DNA of 64,000 bases from Aquabacterium humicola. GTDB taxonomy: Bacteria; Pseudomonadota; Gammaproteobacteria; Burkholderiales; Burkholderiaceae_C. A program made the translations under genes and the position numbers. The notes under the pieces are model-generated. The model worked only from the letters and a program-made list of their open reading frames with translations. It ran no database searches and was not told the origin of the DNA. The stretch covers positions 62,001-126,000 of the forward strand of contig NZ_JARGNB010000011.1 in NCBI RefSeq assembly GCF_030167915.1. Reading direction: 5' to 3'. Positions 17,944-27,615 of this stretch are shown in pieces (the stretch's first letter is position 1; every line of letters begins with the position of its first letter).

Positions 17944-18273
17944 ATGCCGATCTACGCCTACCGCTGTGGGGCCTGCGGGCACGCGAAGGACGTGCTGCAG
18001 AAGCTTTCCGACCCCGTGCTCAGCACCTGCCCGGCCTGCGGGGCCGAGGCCTTCACCAAGCAGCTCACCGCCGCCGGCTTCCAGCTCAAGGGCTCGGGCT
18101 GGTATGCCACCGATTTCCGCGGCGGCCAGGCGCCCGCCGCAGCGGCACCGGCCGCGGGCGACGCCAAGCCGCCCGCCAGTGGTGGCGACAGCAGCAGCCC
18201 GGCACCGGCGGCGCCGGCGGCCGCAGCGTCCGCCGGCTCGACGCCGTGCGGCGGTTCGTGCGCCTGCCACTGA
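17944..18273 (+). CDS. FmdB-family zinc ribbon protein
   Basis: A 109-residue protein. Residues 1-50 are the FmdB/CxxC_CxxC_SSSS zinc ribbon: MPIYAYRCGACGH, then the second knuckle CPACGAEAF, and the KQLTAAGFQLKGSGWYATDF tail typical of the family. The remaining half is an Ala/Pro/Gly-rich low-complexity linker ending in a second small Cys cluster (PCGGSCACH) that may also bind metal. Family members are small putative regulatory or assembly proteins of unknown exact role. In Burkholderiales they commonly precede a DUF502 gene and aspS, as here. Confidence 0.9.
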   Translation: MPIYAYRCGACGHAKDVLQKLSDPVLSTCPACGAEAFTKQLTAAGFQLKGSGWYATDFRGGQAPAAAAPAAGDAKPPASGGDSSSPAPAAPAAAASAGSTPCGGSCACH

Positions 18274-18325
18274 CGGCGCCGCGCCGATCGCCCGAGTCCC
18301 GAGCCGCGTCCCGAAAAGAGCACCC

Positions 18326-18994
18326 TTGAAGAAATACCTGATCGCCGGACTGCTCGTCTGGATGCCGCTGGCCATCACCCTGTGGGTGCTGCTGTGGCTC
18401 TACGGCGCGATGGACGGCATGTTCCTGTGGCTGCTGTCGGGCGTGCAGCGGGCGGTGCCGTCCGGTGTCGCCTATGACGCGCTGCAGAGCCTGCGCGGCA
18501 TCCCCTTCCTGGGCGTGTTCGTGATGGTCGGCCTGCTGCTGGGCACCGGCATCTTCGCCACCAACATGTTCGGCCAGTGGTGGCTGCGCCAGTGGGACAG
18601 CGCGCTCGGCCGCATCCCGATCGTCAAGTCGATCTACAACTCGGTCAAGCAGGTCTCGGACACGCTGTTCTCGAGCGACGGCAACGCCTTCCGCGAGGCG
18701 GTGCTGGTGCAGTACCCGCACCAGGGCTCGTGGACCATCGCCTTCGTCACCGGCCGGCCGGGCGGCGAGGTCGCCAGCCACCTGGCCGGCGAGCATGTCA
18801 GCCTGTACGTGCCGACGACGCCGAACCCGACCTCCGGCTTCTTCCTGATGATGCCGCGCGCCAACGTCCGGCCGCTGCAGATGAGCGTCGACGAGGCGCT
18901 GAAGTACATCATCTCGATGGGTGTGGTGGCCCCGCCGCCGCCCGCGCCCCCGGCCGTGCGGCCGGGGGAGGCCGACCCCAACCGGGTGGGCTGA
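18326..18994 (+). CDS. DUF502 family membrane protein
   Basis: A 222-residue protein starting at a TTG ([22 protein letters not shown]). Two hydrophobic segments (about residues 5-30 and 60-85) flank a short loop, followed by the DUF502 core: [60 protein letters not shown]. The family is widespread and its function is unknown. The TTG was chosen because homologues start with a Lys-rich tip directly before the first membrane helix, and no ATG lies nearby. The C-terminal tail is Pro-rich. It lies between fmdB and aspS. Confidence 0.88.
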   Translation: MKKYLIAGLLVWMPLAITLWVLLWLYGAMDGMFLWLLSGVQRAVPSGVAYDALQSLRGIPFLGVFVMVGLLLGTGIFATNMFGQWWLRQWDSALGRIPIVKSIYNSVKQVSDTLFSSDGNAFREAVLVQYPHQGSWTIAFVTGRPGGEVASHLAGEHVSLYVPTTPNPTSGFFLMMPRANVRPLQMSVDEALKYIISMGVVAPPPPAPPAVRPGEADPNRVG

Positions 18995-19143
18995 GCGCCA
19001 GGCAGGCGTTCAGCCCGGAGGGTCCTCGCGGGCCCCGTTCCCGCCGAACAACAAGCATTCCCTCGAACGACGACCCAGCCTGCGGCGACCACACCGCCGC
19101 CGCCGCCGTTCCCGATCCCGACAGAAATCCAAGGAGTCCTGCC

Positions 19144-20934
19144 ATGAGAACCACCTACTGCGGCCTGGTCAGCGAAGCGCTGATGGGCCAGACCGTCACC
19201 TTGATGGGTTGGGCGCACCGCCGCCGCGACCACGGCGGCGTGATCTTCATCGACCTGCGCGACCGCGAGGGCCTGGTGCAGATCGTCTGCGACCCGGATC
19301 GCCCGGAGATGTTCAAGACCGCCGAGGGTGTGCGCGGCGAGTTCTGCCTGAAGGTGGTCGGCAAGGTGCGCGCGCGGCCGGCAGGCACCGAGAACGCCAA
19401 CCTCATCAGCGGCAAGATCGAGGTGCTGGCGTTGGAGCTCGAGGTGCTGAACCCCAGCGTCACGCCGCCGTTCCAGCTCGACGACGAGAACCTGTCGGAG
19501 ACGGTGCGCCTGACGCACCGCGTGCTCGACCTGCGCCGCCCGGCGATGCAGAAGAACCTGATGCTGCGCTACAAGGTGGCGATCGAGGTGCGCAAGTTCC
19601 TCGACGAGCAGGGCTTCATCGACATCGAGACGCCGATGCTGACCAAGAGCACGCCCGAAGGCGCGCGCGACTACCTGGTGCCCAGCCGCGTGCACGACGG
19701 CATGTTCTTCGCGTTGCCGCAGTCGCCGCAGCTGTTCAAGCAGCTGCTGATGGTGGCGGGCTTCGACCGCTACTACCAGATCGTCAAGTGCTTCCGCGAC
19801 GAGGACCTGCGCGCCGACCGCCAGCCCGAGTTCACGCAGATCGACATCGAGACCTCGTTCCTCGCCGAGGAGGAGATCCGCGCGATCACCGAAGGCATGA
19901 TCCGCACCGTCTTCCGCAAGGTGATGGGCGTGGAGCTGCCGGTGTACGCGCAGATGAGCTACACCGAGGCGATGCACCGCTACGGCTCGGACAAGCCGGA
20001 CCTGCGCGTCAAGCTCGAGTTCACCGAGCTGACCGACGTGATGAAGGACGTCGACTTCAAGGTCTTCTCGACGCCGGCGACGACGCCGGGCGGCCGCGTC
20101 GCGGCGCTGCGCGTGCCCGGCGGCGGCGAGATGAGCCGCGGCGAGATCGATGCCTACACCGAGTTCGTCAAGATCTACGGCGCCAAGGGCCTGGCCTGGG
20201 TCAAGGTCAACGACGCCGGCAAGGGCCGCGAGGGCCTGCAGTCGCCGATCGTCAAGAACCTGCACGACGCGGCGATCGCCGAGATCATCGCCCGCACCGG
20301 CGCCTGCAACGGCGACCTGATCTTCTTCGGCGCCGACAAGGAGAAGGTGGTCAACGACGCGCTGGGCGCGCTGCGAGTGAAGGTCGGGCACTCGGAGTTC
20401 GGGCGCACGCATGGTCTCTTCGAAGACAAGTGGGCGCCGCTGTGGGTGGTCGACTTCCCGATGTTCGAGCACGACGACGAAGCCGATCGTTGGGTCGCTG
20501 TGCACCACCCGTTCACCGCGCCCAAGGACGGCCATGAGGACTTCATGACGACCGACCCGGGCAAGTGCGTGGCCAAGGCCTACGACATGGTGCTCAACGG
20601 CTGGGAGATCGGCGGCGGTTCGGTGCGTATCCACCGCGCCGACGTGCAGGCCAAGGTGTTCGAGGCGCTGAAGATCGGTCCGGACGAGCAGAAGCTGAAG
20701 TTCGGCTTCCTGCTCGACGCGCTGCAGTACGGCGCGCCGCCGCACGGCGGCCTGGCCTTCGGCCTCGACCGCATCGCCACGCTGATGGCCGGCGCCGAGT
20801 CGATCCGCGACGTCATCGCCTTCCCGAAGACCCAGCGCGCGCAGTGCCTGCTGACGATGGCGCCGAGCGCGGTCGACGAGAAGCAGCTGCGCGAGCTGCA
20901 CATCCGCCTGCGCAACCCGACGCCGGCGGCCTGA
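19144..20934 (+). CDS. aspS: Aspartyl-tRNA synthetase
   Basis: A 596-residue class IIb synthetase of normal bacterial length that charges tRNA-Asp. It has an N-terminal OB-fold anticodon domain ([22 protein letters not shown]), class II motif 1 and 2 regions ([42 protein letters not shown]), a central bacterial GAD insertion (about residues 290-420), and motif 3 ([15 protein letters not shown]). A good AAGGAG site precedes the ATG. The gene follows DUF502 by 149 bases without a recognisable promoter, so it is probably cotranscribed with fmdB. Confidence 0.97.
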   Translation: MRTTYCGLVSEALMGQTVTLMGWAHRRRDHGGVIFIDLRDREGLVQIVCDPDRPEMFKTAEGVRGEFCLKVVGKVRARPAGTENANLISGKIEVLALELEVLNPSVTPPFQLDDENLSETVRLTHRVLDLRRPAMQKNLMLRYKVAIEVRKFLDEQGFIDIETPMLTKSTPEGARDYLVPSRVHDGMFFALPQSPQLFKQLLMVAGFDRYYQIVKCFRDEDLRADRQPEFTQIDIETSFLAEEEIRAITEGMIRTVFRKVMGVELPVYAQMSYTEAMHRYGSDKPDLRVKLEFTELTDVMKDVDFKVFSTPATTPGGRVAALRVPGGGEMSRGEIDAYTEFVKIYGAKGLAWVKVNDAGKGREGLQSPIVKNLHDAAIAEIIARTGACNGDLIFFGADKEKVVNDALGALRVKVGHSEFGRTHGLFEDKWAPLWVVDFPMFEHDDEADRWVAVHHPFTAPKDGHEDFMTTDPGKCVAKAYDMVLNGWEIGGGSVRIHRADVQAKVFEALKIGPDEQKLKFGFLLDALQYGAPPHGGLAFGLDRIATLMAGAESIRDVIAFPKTQRAQCLLTMAPSAVDEKQLRELHIRLRNPTPAA

Positions 20935-20983
20935 CGGGCGTCGCGCCTCGAACATTCGGGGCTTGTGAGGGCTCCGGCAGAGG

Positions 20984-20999
20984 TATAACATTTGTTATA
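20984..20999. promoter_or_regulatory. Candidate toxin-antitoxin operator overlapping a minus-10 box
   Basis: TATAACA (20984-20990) and TGTTATA (20993-20999) form a perfect dyad around TT, ending 21 bases before the antitoxin start. The left arm includes TATAAC, a good minus-10, with a TTGTGA 15 bases upstream. A DNA-binding antitoxin of the AbrB type encoded immediately downstream would be the expected ligand. Confidence 0.6.
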
Positions 21000-21020
21000 A
21001 CTTTGTGGGAGCCCTTTGTC

Positions 21021-21245
21021 ATGCACGCGCTGAAGCTCACCCAGATCGGCAACTCGGTCGGCGTCATCCTGCCCAAGGAGGTGCTGGCGAAGTTGAAGCT
21101 GGAGAAGGGCGACACGCTGTACCTGACGGACAGTCCGGACGGCATGCGCATCACGCCGCATGACCCGGTGTTCGAGGATCAGATGCACGCGGCGCGCGGC
21201 ATCATGAAGTCGCGGCGAGCGGTTCTACGCGAACTGGCGAAGTAG
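21021..21245 (+). CDS. AbrB/MazE-family antitoxin
   Basis: A 74-residue protein with a SpoVT/AbrB swapped-hairpin DNA-binding domain in the first 45 residues (LTQIGNSVGVILPKEVLAKLKLEKGDTLYLTD). The C-terminal 25-30 residues, with a Lys/Arg-rich end, would wrap the toxin. The Doc toxin starts six bases after the stop. A perfect palindrome overlapping a minus-10 box lies just upstream and suggests autorepression. The surrounding AT-rich promoter stands out from the GC-rich flanks. Confidence 0.9.
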   Translation: MHALKLTQIGNSVGVILPKEVLAKLKLEKGDTLYLTDSPDGMRITPHDPVFEDQMHAARGIMKSRRAVLRELAK

Positions 21246-21251
21246 GCGGCC

Positions 21252-21647
21252 GTGGCGGCCAACGAAAACTGGGTCTGGATCGACCCGGCGGTGATCCTCG
21301 CCGTACACGAGGAACAGCTGGCAGAGCACGGCGGCGCCGCGGGCATTCGCGACGCTGGCATGCTCGAGTCCGCTCTCGCTCGCCCGCGCAATCTGGCGCA
21401 CTATGGGAAGCCCGATGTCGCAGCGCTCGCCGCTGCCTATGGCTTCGGCCTTGCGCGCAACCACCCGTTCGTCGACGGCAACAAGCGCAGCGCATTCGTC
21501 GCTGTCGAGTTGTTCCTATGTCTCAACGGCTTCACGCTGGCCGCAACCGACGCCGACTGCGTGCTGGTCATGCTGCGGCTCGCCTCAGGCGACCTCGACG
21601 AACCTACCTTCGCCGCCTGGCTGCGCGAGCGCGTCGCCGCGCGCTGA
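21252..21647 (+). CDS. doc: Doc (death-on-curing) family toxin
   Basis: A 131-residue Fic/Doc-fold protein with the catalytic loop HPFVDGNKR at about residues 77-85, matching the Doc consensus HxFx(N/D)(A/G)NKR. Doc toxins are kinases that phosphorylate EF-Tu and stop translation. The start is GTG 21252, six bases after the antitoxin stop. The partner is an AbrB/MazE-type protein rather than Phd; such mixed pairs are known. The active-site motif is intact, so the toxin is probably functional. Confidence 0.92.
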   Translation: MAANENWVWIDPAVILAVHEEQLAEHGGAAGIRDAGMLESALARPRNLAHYGKPDVAALAAAYGFGLARNHPFVDGNKRSAFVAVELFLCLNGFTLAATDADCVLVMLRLASGDLDEPTFAAWLRERVAAR

Positions 21648-21670
21648 TGTCCAAACTTCGGAGAACTCGT

Positions 21671-22800
<1,130 letters not shown>

Positions 22801-22801
<1 letters not shown>

Positions 22802-23271
22802 TGGCCGGCCGGCCCTTCAAGATTCCCGAGAGCGTGCTGGTGGTCATCCACACGCCGGCGCGCGAGGTGCTGCTGATCGAGCGTGCCGACCAGCCCGGCT
22901 ACTGGCAGAGCGTCACCGGCTCGAAGGACCGCGCCGACGAGGCGCTAATCGAGACCTGCGTGCGCGAGGTCGAGGAGGAAACCGGCCTGGTGATCGGCTC
23001 GCCGGGCCTGCCGCTTGCCGCCTTGCGCGACTGGCAATTCTCGAACCTCTACGAGATCTATCCGGTATGGCGTCACCGTTACGCCCCGGGCGTGACCCAC
23101 AACACCGAGCACGTCTTCGGCCTGACGGTGCCGGCGCCCTGCATCGTGCGGCTAAATCCGCGCGAACACTTGCAGCAGGCCTGGCTGCCGTGGCGCGAAG
23201 CGGCCGATCGCTGCTTCTCCCCGTCCAACGCCGAGGCGATACTGCAGCTGCCCCGGTTCCTGCCAAGCTGA
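22801..23271 (+). CDS. nudB: Dihydroneopterin triphosphate diphosphatase
   Basis: A 156-residue Nudix hydrolase that removes pyrophosphate from dihydroneopterin triphosphate in folate synthesis. The Nudix box is visible as GSKDRADEALIETCVREVEEETGL, which has a slightly shifted spacing as in NudB. The DWQFSNLYEIYPVWRHRYAPGV and NTEHVFGL segments are typical of the NudB group. Its ATG overlaps the aroG stop by one base. In Burkholderiales nudB usually follows aspS closely; here the toxin-antitoxin pair and aroG lie between. Confidence 0.92.
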
Positions 23272-23309
23272 GCCCGGGGCGTGGCCCGCAGATTGCTGCA
23301 AGAGAACCG

Positions 23310-24110
23310 ATGAGAGCCCGGCACTTCAGCCCGTCCCGCTTCGCACCGCCGAGCACGCAGTTCACCAGCCACACGCTGCGCGTGGCGACCTACAACATCC
23401 ACAAGGGCGTTCGCGGTGTCGTCGGCAAGCGCCTGGAGATCCACAACCTGGGTCTCGGCATCGAGGCGCTCGATGCCGACCTGGTGTGCCTGCAGGAGGT
23501 GCGCCTGTTCCACCAGCGCGACGCGATGCGCTTCGAACGCACGCTGCTCGGCTGGCCCGATGGCGGGCAGGCCGATTTCCTGGCACCGGAGGGCTACGAC
23601 GTCGCCTACCGCACCAATGCGATCACCAAGCACGGCGAGCATGGCAACGCGCTGCTCGCGCGCTGGCCGCTGGGCGAGGTCTACCACCACGACGTCAGCG
23701 ACCACCGCTTCGAGCAGCGCGGCCTGCTGCACGTGCCGGTACTGTGGCAGGGCATCGAGGTGCACGTGATCGTCGCCCACTTCGGGCTGATCCACTCCAG
23801 CCGCGTGCGCCAGGTCGACCGCCTGGCGCAGTACCTGGCCGCCCAGGTGCCGGGCGAAGCGCATGTGCTCGTCGCCGGCGACTTCAACGACTGGGGCGAA
23901 CGCCTCGATGCGCCGATGCATCAGCGCGGACTGCATCGCGCGCGAACCGGCATTCCTGCACGGACCTTCCCGTCGCGCGTGCCCTTGTTCACGCTCGACC
24001 GCATCTACACCCGCGGCTTCAAGTGCGTTTCGACGCATGTGCCGCGCGGGCCGGCCTGGGCGCGCATGTCCGATCACCTGCCGCTGGTGGTCGAGCTCAC
24101 GCCGGATTGA
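23310..24110 (+). CDS. Endonuclease/exonuclease/phosphatase (EEP) family protein
   Basis: A 266-residue protein of the EEP superfamily. Motifs are in order: RVATYNIHKG (Asn metal-site strand), LVCLQEVRLF (catalytic Glu), VIVAHFGLIHSSR, VLVAGDFNDW (the Asp/Asn pair) and ARMSDHLPLVVEL (catalytic Asp-His). All key residues are intact. Substrates in this family range from DNA to phospholipids and cannot be assigned. It commonly lies next to nudB and the ClsB cardiolipin synthase in Burkholderiales, which hints at a lipid or nucleotide phosphodiester role. Confidence 0.9.
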   Translation: MRARHFSPSRFAPPSTQFTSHTLRVATYNIHKGVRGVVGKRLEIHNLGLGIEALDADLVCLQEVRLFHQRDAMRFERTLLGWPDGGQADFLAPEGYDVAYRTNAITKHGEHGNALLARWPLGEVYHHDVSDHRFEQRGLLHVPVLWQGIEVHVIVAHFGLIHSSRVRQVDRLAQYLAAQVPGEAHVLVAGDFNDWGERLDAPMHQRGLHRARTGIPARTFPSRVPLFTLDRIYTRGFKCVSTHVPRGPAWARMSDHLPLVVELTPD

Positions 24111-24136
24111 AGTTTCCCTACAGCGGGTCGATAACC

Positions 24137-24163
24137 GCTGCATGCCGGGCTGCCGCATGCAGC
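24137..24163. terminator. Perfect nine-base-pair hairpin after the EEP gene
   Basis: GCTGCATGC (24137-24145) and GCATGCAGC (24155-24163) are exact complements with a nine-base loop. The hairpin lies 26 bases after the EEP stop and 50 bases before the response regulator start. There is no U-tract, so it may be a Rho-assisted terminator, an mRNA 3'-end protector or an operator. Confidence 0.5.
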
Positions 24164-24212
24164 CTGGCGCCCAGCCATGCTGCCCGGCGGCCTGGCCCCG
24201 AGGGAGCCCGCA

Positions 24213-25193
24213 TTGAACGCATCCAGCACGCCGTATCGATTCATGGTCGTCGACGACAGTCGCGCGATCCAGGCCATCGTTGCGCGCCTGATCGAGGAAT
24301 GCGGCTACCCGGCCACCGAGATCCGCCGCGCGGCCGACGGTGAAGAAGCGCTGAGCCTGCTGCCGAGCTTCACGCCGCAGCTGCTGATCACCGACTGGCA
24401 CATGCCGCGTGTCTCCGGCATGGAACTGCTGCAGACGCTGCGCCAGCTCGGCCAGACGCATGTGAAGGTCGGCTTCGTGACCACCGAGTCGCGTCCGGCG
24501 ATGATCGAGCAGGCCCGCACCAACGGGGCGGCCTTCGTCGTCAACAAGCCGTTCCGCGACAACGAACTGATCGACCACATCCGCGCGGTCGTGCCGTACA
24601 ACGGCCCGAAGCCGCAGCGGGCGCCCGCAGTCGCGCCGGCGAAGCCCGCGGCCGCTGCACCGGCAGCCGCACCCGAAGCCGCGCCAGCACCGCCGGCGGC
24701 CGCTGCACCGTCCGAGCGGCCCCTGCGGGTCGACCATGCCCAGGGCCTGGTCGAGCACACGCTGGGCGGCCAGGCCTTCAGCCTGAAGCCGCATGAGGCG
24801 ATGGAGCCCGGCGCGCTGGGCCCGAACAACCTGCTGGGCCTGTACTCGGCGCCCGGTCGCCCGGCGGCGGCCGTCGGCGTGCTCGACGTCAACAGCGTCT
24901 GCCTGGTCGGCGGTGGCGCCGCGCGGCTGCCGGTGTCCGACATCACCGCGGCGCAGCTGGCGGCCGAGCCGCAGGAGACGATGGTCGCGCAGGCCACCAC
25001 CTTCCTGCGCGCCGCGGGCATGATGCTGCAGGTCGACAACGCCCCGGAGGGTTGCACGCTGGCGCGTTCGATGCTGGTGCCCGCGGGCTTCCCGAAGCTG
25101 GTCGAACTGCTCGAGCGCGGCGGCGAGCGCTGCGACTACCTGCTGTCGATCCCCGGTCTCGGCGAAGGCCGCATGACCTTCATGGCGCTCTGA
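24213..25193 (+). CDS. Response regulator with unassigned C-terminal domain
   Basis: The 326-residue protein starts at a TTG preceded by AGGGAG. Residues 8-120 are a CheY-like receiver with the acidic pair D14/D15, the phosphoacceptor D61 (LLITDWHMP), the switch Thr (VTTES) and K112 (NKPF). An Ala/Pro linker (about 125-168) leads to a 155-residue C-terminal domain with no helix-turn-helix, GGDEF, EAL or HD motif. Its pattern (LGLYSAPGRPAAAVGVLDVNSVCLVGGGAARLP, near ETMVAQATTFLRAAGMML) faintly recalls CheC/CheX-like phosphatase folds, but I cannot support that. No histidine kinase is nearby. It is probably cotranscribed with the next gene. Confidence 0.75.
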   Translation: MNASSTPYRFMVVDDSRAIQAIVARLIEECGYPATEIRRAADGEEALSLLPSFTPQLLITDWHMPRVSGMELLQTLRQLGQTHVKVGFVTTESRPAMIEQARTNGAAFVVNKPFRDNELIDHIRAVVPYNGPKPQRAPAVAPAKPAAAAPAAAPEAAPAPPAAAAPSERPLRVDHAQGLVEHTLGGQAFSLKPHEAMEPGALGPNNLLGLYSAPGRPAAAVGVLDVNSVCLVGGGAARLPVSDITAAQLAAEPQETMVAQATTFLRAAGMMLQVDNAPEGCTLARSMLVPAGFPKLVELLERGGERCDYLLSIPGLGEGRMTFMAL

Positions 25194-25211
25194 TCGCGCC
25201 GAAGTACCGCC

Positions 25212-26159
25212 ATGGACCTCGTCAACCTCGCCGTCGCGGTTGTCTTCGTCAGCAACGCGATCATCCTGATCCTGCTGGTGTACATGCTCGTGCGCATCCT
25301 CGGCCAGACCGAGCAGACGCGCGAGATGATGGTCAGCGCCTCGCGCGAGCTCAACGACTCGGCGCGTGTCGTGCGCGATGCCGGCTACAAGATCGTCGAC
25401 GCGCTGCGCGGCGGCTTCGGTGGCGGCGCACCGGCCGAGCGGGCGGTGCAGGCCGTGATCCCGACGCCGGTGGCCGGCATCGAGCTGCTCGACAAGCTCA
25501 ACCAGATGATGGAAGAGATGCAGGCCGCGCCGAGCACCGAGAGCACCGAGAAGGCGCTGGTCGACATCCGCAAGATGATGGAGGGCCTGAAAGGGCTCGA
25601 CGCGTCCAAGCTCGGCGAGTGGCAGCGCAGGCACCAGGCCGATCTGGAAAGCATCGTCGCGCAGCGCGACAAGCTGGTGTCCGAGAGCGAGACCATGCGT
25701 CGCCGGCTCAACGAGGCGCACCGCATCATCGTCGAGCTGCGCGCGGCCAACAAGATCGCCGAGGAGAAGGGCCACACCGTCGAGGCGCTGCGCGGCGAGG
25801 TCGCCAAGCACCAGCAGATCATCGAGCGCGCGCGGGAGCGGGTGCGCGTGGCCGAGCTCAAGGCCGAGGCGCTGGCCGCCGACGTCGAGCAGCTGGCCGC
25901 CGCGAACCCCGGCGGTGCCGCCGACAACGAGGCGCTGAAGGAAGCGCGCCGCAAGCTCGCCGAGGTGTCCGCGGAGCGCGACGAACACGCCACCGAGCTC
26001 GACAACCTGAAGCACGCGATGCAGCGCACGCTGGTCGAGAAGGAATTCATCGAGGAGCATTTCCTGCGCCTCGACGGCTCGCGCAGCGTGCTGCAGGCCG
26101 CCGCCCGGGCGCAGGACGCCGAGGCCGCCGACGAGGTGCTGGACGCGCAGCCGGCCTGA
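25212..26159 (+). CDS. Membrane-anchored coiled-coil protein of unknown function
   Basis: A 315-residue protein that I do not recognise. One N-terminal membrane helix (VAVVFVSNAIILILLVYMLVRIL) is followed by a cytoplasmic part. A Gly-rich patch at about residue 70 precedes a long, heptad-rich and highly charged coiled coil covering about residues 135-300 (VSESETMRRRLNEAHRIIVEL and similar). There is no catalytic motif. It starts 18 bases after the response regulator, so the two probably work together, for example as a scaffold or chemoreceptor-like signalling partner; this link is inferred from position only. Confidence 0.65.
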   Translation: MDLVNLAVAVVFVSNAIILILLVYMLVRILGQTEQTREMMVSASRELNDSARVVRDAGYKIVDALRGGFGGGAPAERAVQAVIPTPVAGIELLDKLNQMMEEMQAAPSTESTEKALVDIRKMMEGLKGLDASKLGEWQRRHQADLESIVAQRDKLVSESETMRRRLNEAHRIIVELRAANKIAEEKGHTVEALRGEVAKHQQIIERARERVRVAELKAEALAADVEQLAAANPGGAADNEALKEARRKLAEVSAERDEHATELDNLKHAMQRTLVEKEFIEEHFLRLDGSRSVLQAAARAQDAEAADEVLDAQPA

Positions 26160-26304
26160 GCGCGGCTTCGTCGCGGCGCCCGCTCGGGCACGCACGACAC
26201 CGCCCGACACCGCCAGGACGGCGCTTCGGTCCAGAATCGGCCCCACGCGCCGCCCGCCCACGTTCCCTTGACCCAGGCTCTGAAGGCGGCGCGCCCAGCC
26301 GCCG

Positions 26305-27615
26305 ATGCCGCCTGTCGACCACCGCCGCCGCTATCCCGGCCTGCCGCCGGGCACGCTGCTGCGCCCGTCGCTGGCCACGCGCGCGGCGCTGACCGGTGGC
26401 AACCGGGTGCGCCTGCTCGCCGGCGGCGACGAGCTGTTCCCGGCGATGTGCGCGGCGATCGCGCAGGCCCGGCGGCAGGTCTGGCTGGCGACCTACATCT
26501 TCCATGACGACGACGCGGCCCGCTGTGTGGCCGGCGCGCTGGCCGACGCCGCGCGCCGCGGCGTGTGGGTCGGCGTGGTCGTCGACGGCTTCGGCTCCAA
26601 GGCGACGCTGCCCGCGCTGCGCGAGCTGCTGCTGCCGGCCGGCGTGCAGCTGGTGGTCTTCCGGCCGGTCGACCGCTGGTGGCGCCTGCTGCAGCCCGGC
26701 CAGCTGCGCCGGCTGCACCAGAAGCTGTGCGTGATCGACGGCCAGTGGGCTTTCGTCGGCGGCATCAACGTCATCGACGACCGCAACGACCTGAACCACG
26801 GCTTCGGCGACGCGCCGCGGCTGGATTTCGCGACCGAGGTGCAGGGGCCGCTGGTCGATTCGATCGAGCAGACCGCGCGCGCGATGTGGAGCCGCGCGGC
26901 GCTGGGCACCGACTGGAAGGACGAGCTGTTGACGCTGGCCCGCAGCGCCGAGCCGGTGGCACGCGCCCGGCGCATGGCCTCGCGGCTGCGCATCCTGAAG
27001 CCGGGCACACCGCATGGCGCGGCGCTGGCCGAGCTGCCGCCGGTGCGCGCGGCCTTCGTCGTGCGCGACAACCTTCGCCAGCGCCGCGCGATCGAACATG
27101 CCTACATCGATGCGATCAACCGCGCACGCCAGCGCGTCGAGATCATCTGCGCGTACTTCTATCCGGGCCGTCCGTTCCGCAAGGCGCTGAAGCACGCGGC
27201 CGAGCGCGGCGTGCAGGTGCGCCTGCTGCTGCAGGGCAAGCCGGACTACCGCTTCGCGGCGCTGGCCGCGCAGGTGCTGTACGGCGAGCTGCTCGATGCC
27301 GGCGTGCGCGTCTTCGAGTACACGCCGGCCTTCCTGCATGCCAAGGTCGCGGTGGTCGACGACGACTGGGCGACCGTCGGCTCGAGCAACATCGATCCGC
27401 TGTCGCTGCTGCTGAACCTGGAAGCCAACGTGATCATCCGCGACCTGCACTTCACCGGCGAGCTCGCGCTGCGCTTCGAATCGGCGGTGCTGGCCTCGCG
27501 CGAGGTCACGCAGCCGCCGGCCGGCCCGGGCTGGTGGGGCACGCTGCGGCGCGGCTTCGTCGCCTGGACCGCCTACTGGTTCCTGCGCCTGGCGGGCATC
27601 AGCGGGAAATACTGA
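26305..27615 (+). CDS. clsB: Cardiolipin synthase ClsB (phospholipase D family)
   Basis: A 436-residue enzyme with two HKD motifs, H138/K140/D145 in LHQKLCVIDG and H345/K347/D352 in LHAKVAVVDDD, each followed by the usual Gly/Ser-Asn (GGINV, GSSNIDP). Two-HKD enzymes of this length without N-terminal membrane helices match ClsB, which makes cardiolipin from phosphatidylglycerol and phosphatidylethanolamine or other acceptors at the inner membrane. No clear ribosome site precedes the ATG. The stop overlaps the start of the following nuclease gene, so the two are translationally coupled. Confidence 0.9.
   Translation: MPPVDHRRRYPGLPPGTLLRPSLATRAALTGGNRVRLLAGGDELFPAMCAAIAQARRQVWLATYIFHDDDAARCVAGALADAARRGVWVGVVVDGFGSKATLPALRELLLPAGVQLVVFRPVDRWWRLLQPGQLRRLHQKLCVIDGQWAFVGGINVIDDRNDLNHGFGDAPRLDFATEVQGPLVDSIEQTARAMWSRAALGTDWKDELLTLARSAEPVARARRMASRLRILKPGTPHGAALAELPPVRAAFVVRDNLRQRRAIEHAYIDAINRARQRVEIICAYFYPGRPFRKALKHAAERGVQVRLLLQGKPDYRFAALAAQVLYGELLDAGVRVFEYTPAFLHAKVAVVDDDWATVGSSNIDPLSLLLNLEANVIIRDLHFTGELALRFESAVLASREVTQPPAGPGWWGTLRRGFVAWTAYWFLRLAGISGKY

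Noticed and set aside
18634-20991. A 785-codon minus-strand open frame opposite aspS
   Set aside because: Antisense to aspS, which has every class II synthetase motif; no domain is visible in the shadow frame.
23079-26261. A very long minus-strand open frame (over 1000 codons)
   Set aside because: It runs antisense through nudB, the EEP gene, the response regulator and the coiled-coil gene, all with clear motifs on the plus strand. Its His/Arg/Gln-rich composition is what antisense frames of GC-rich genes give.
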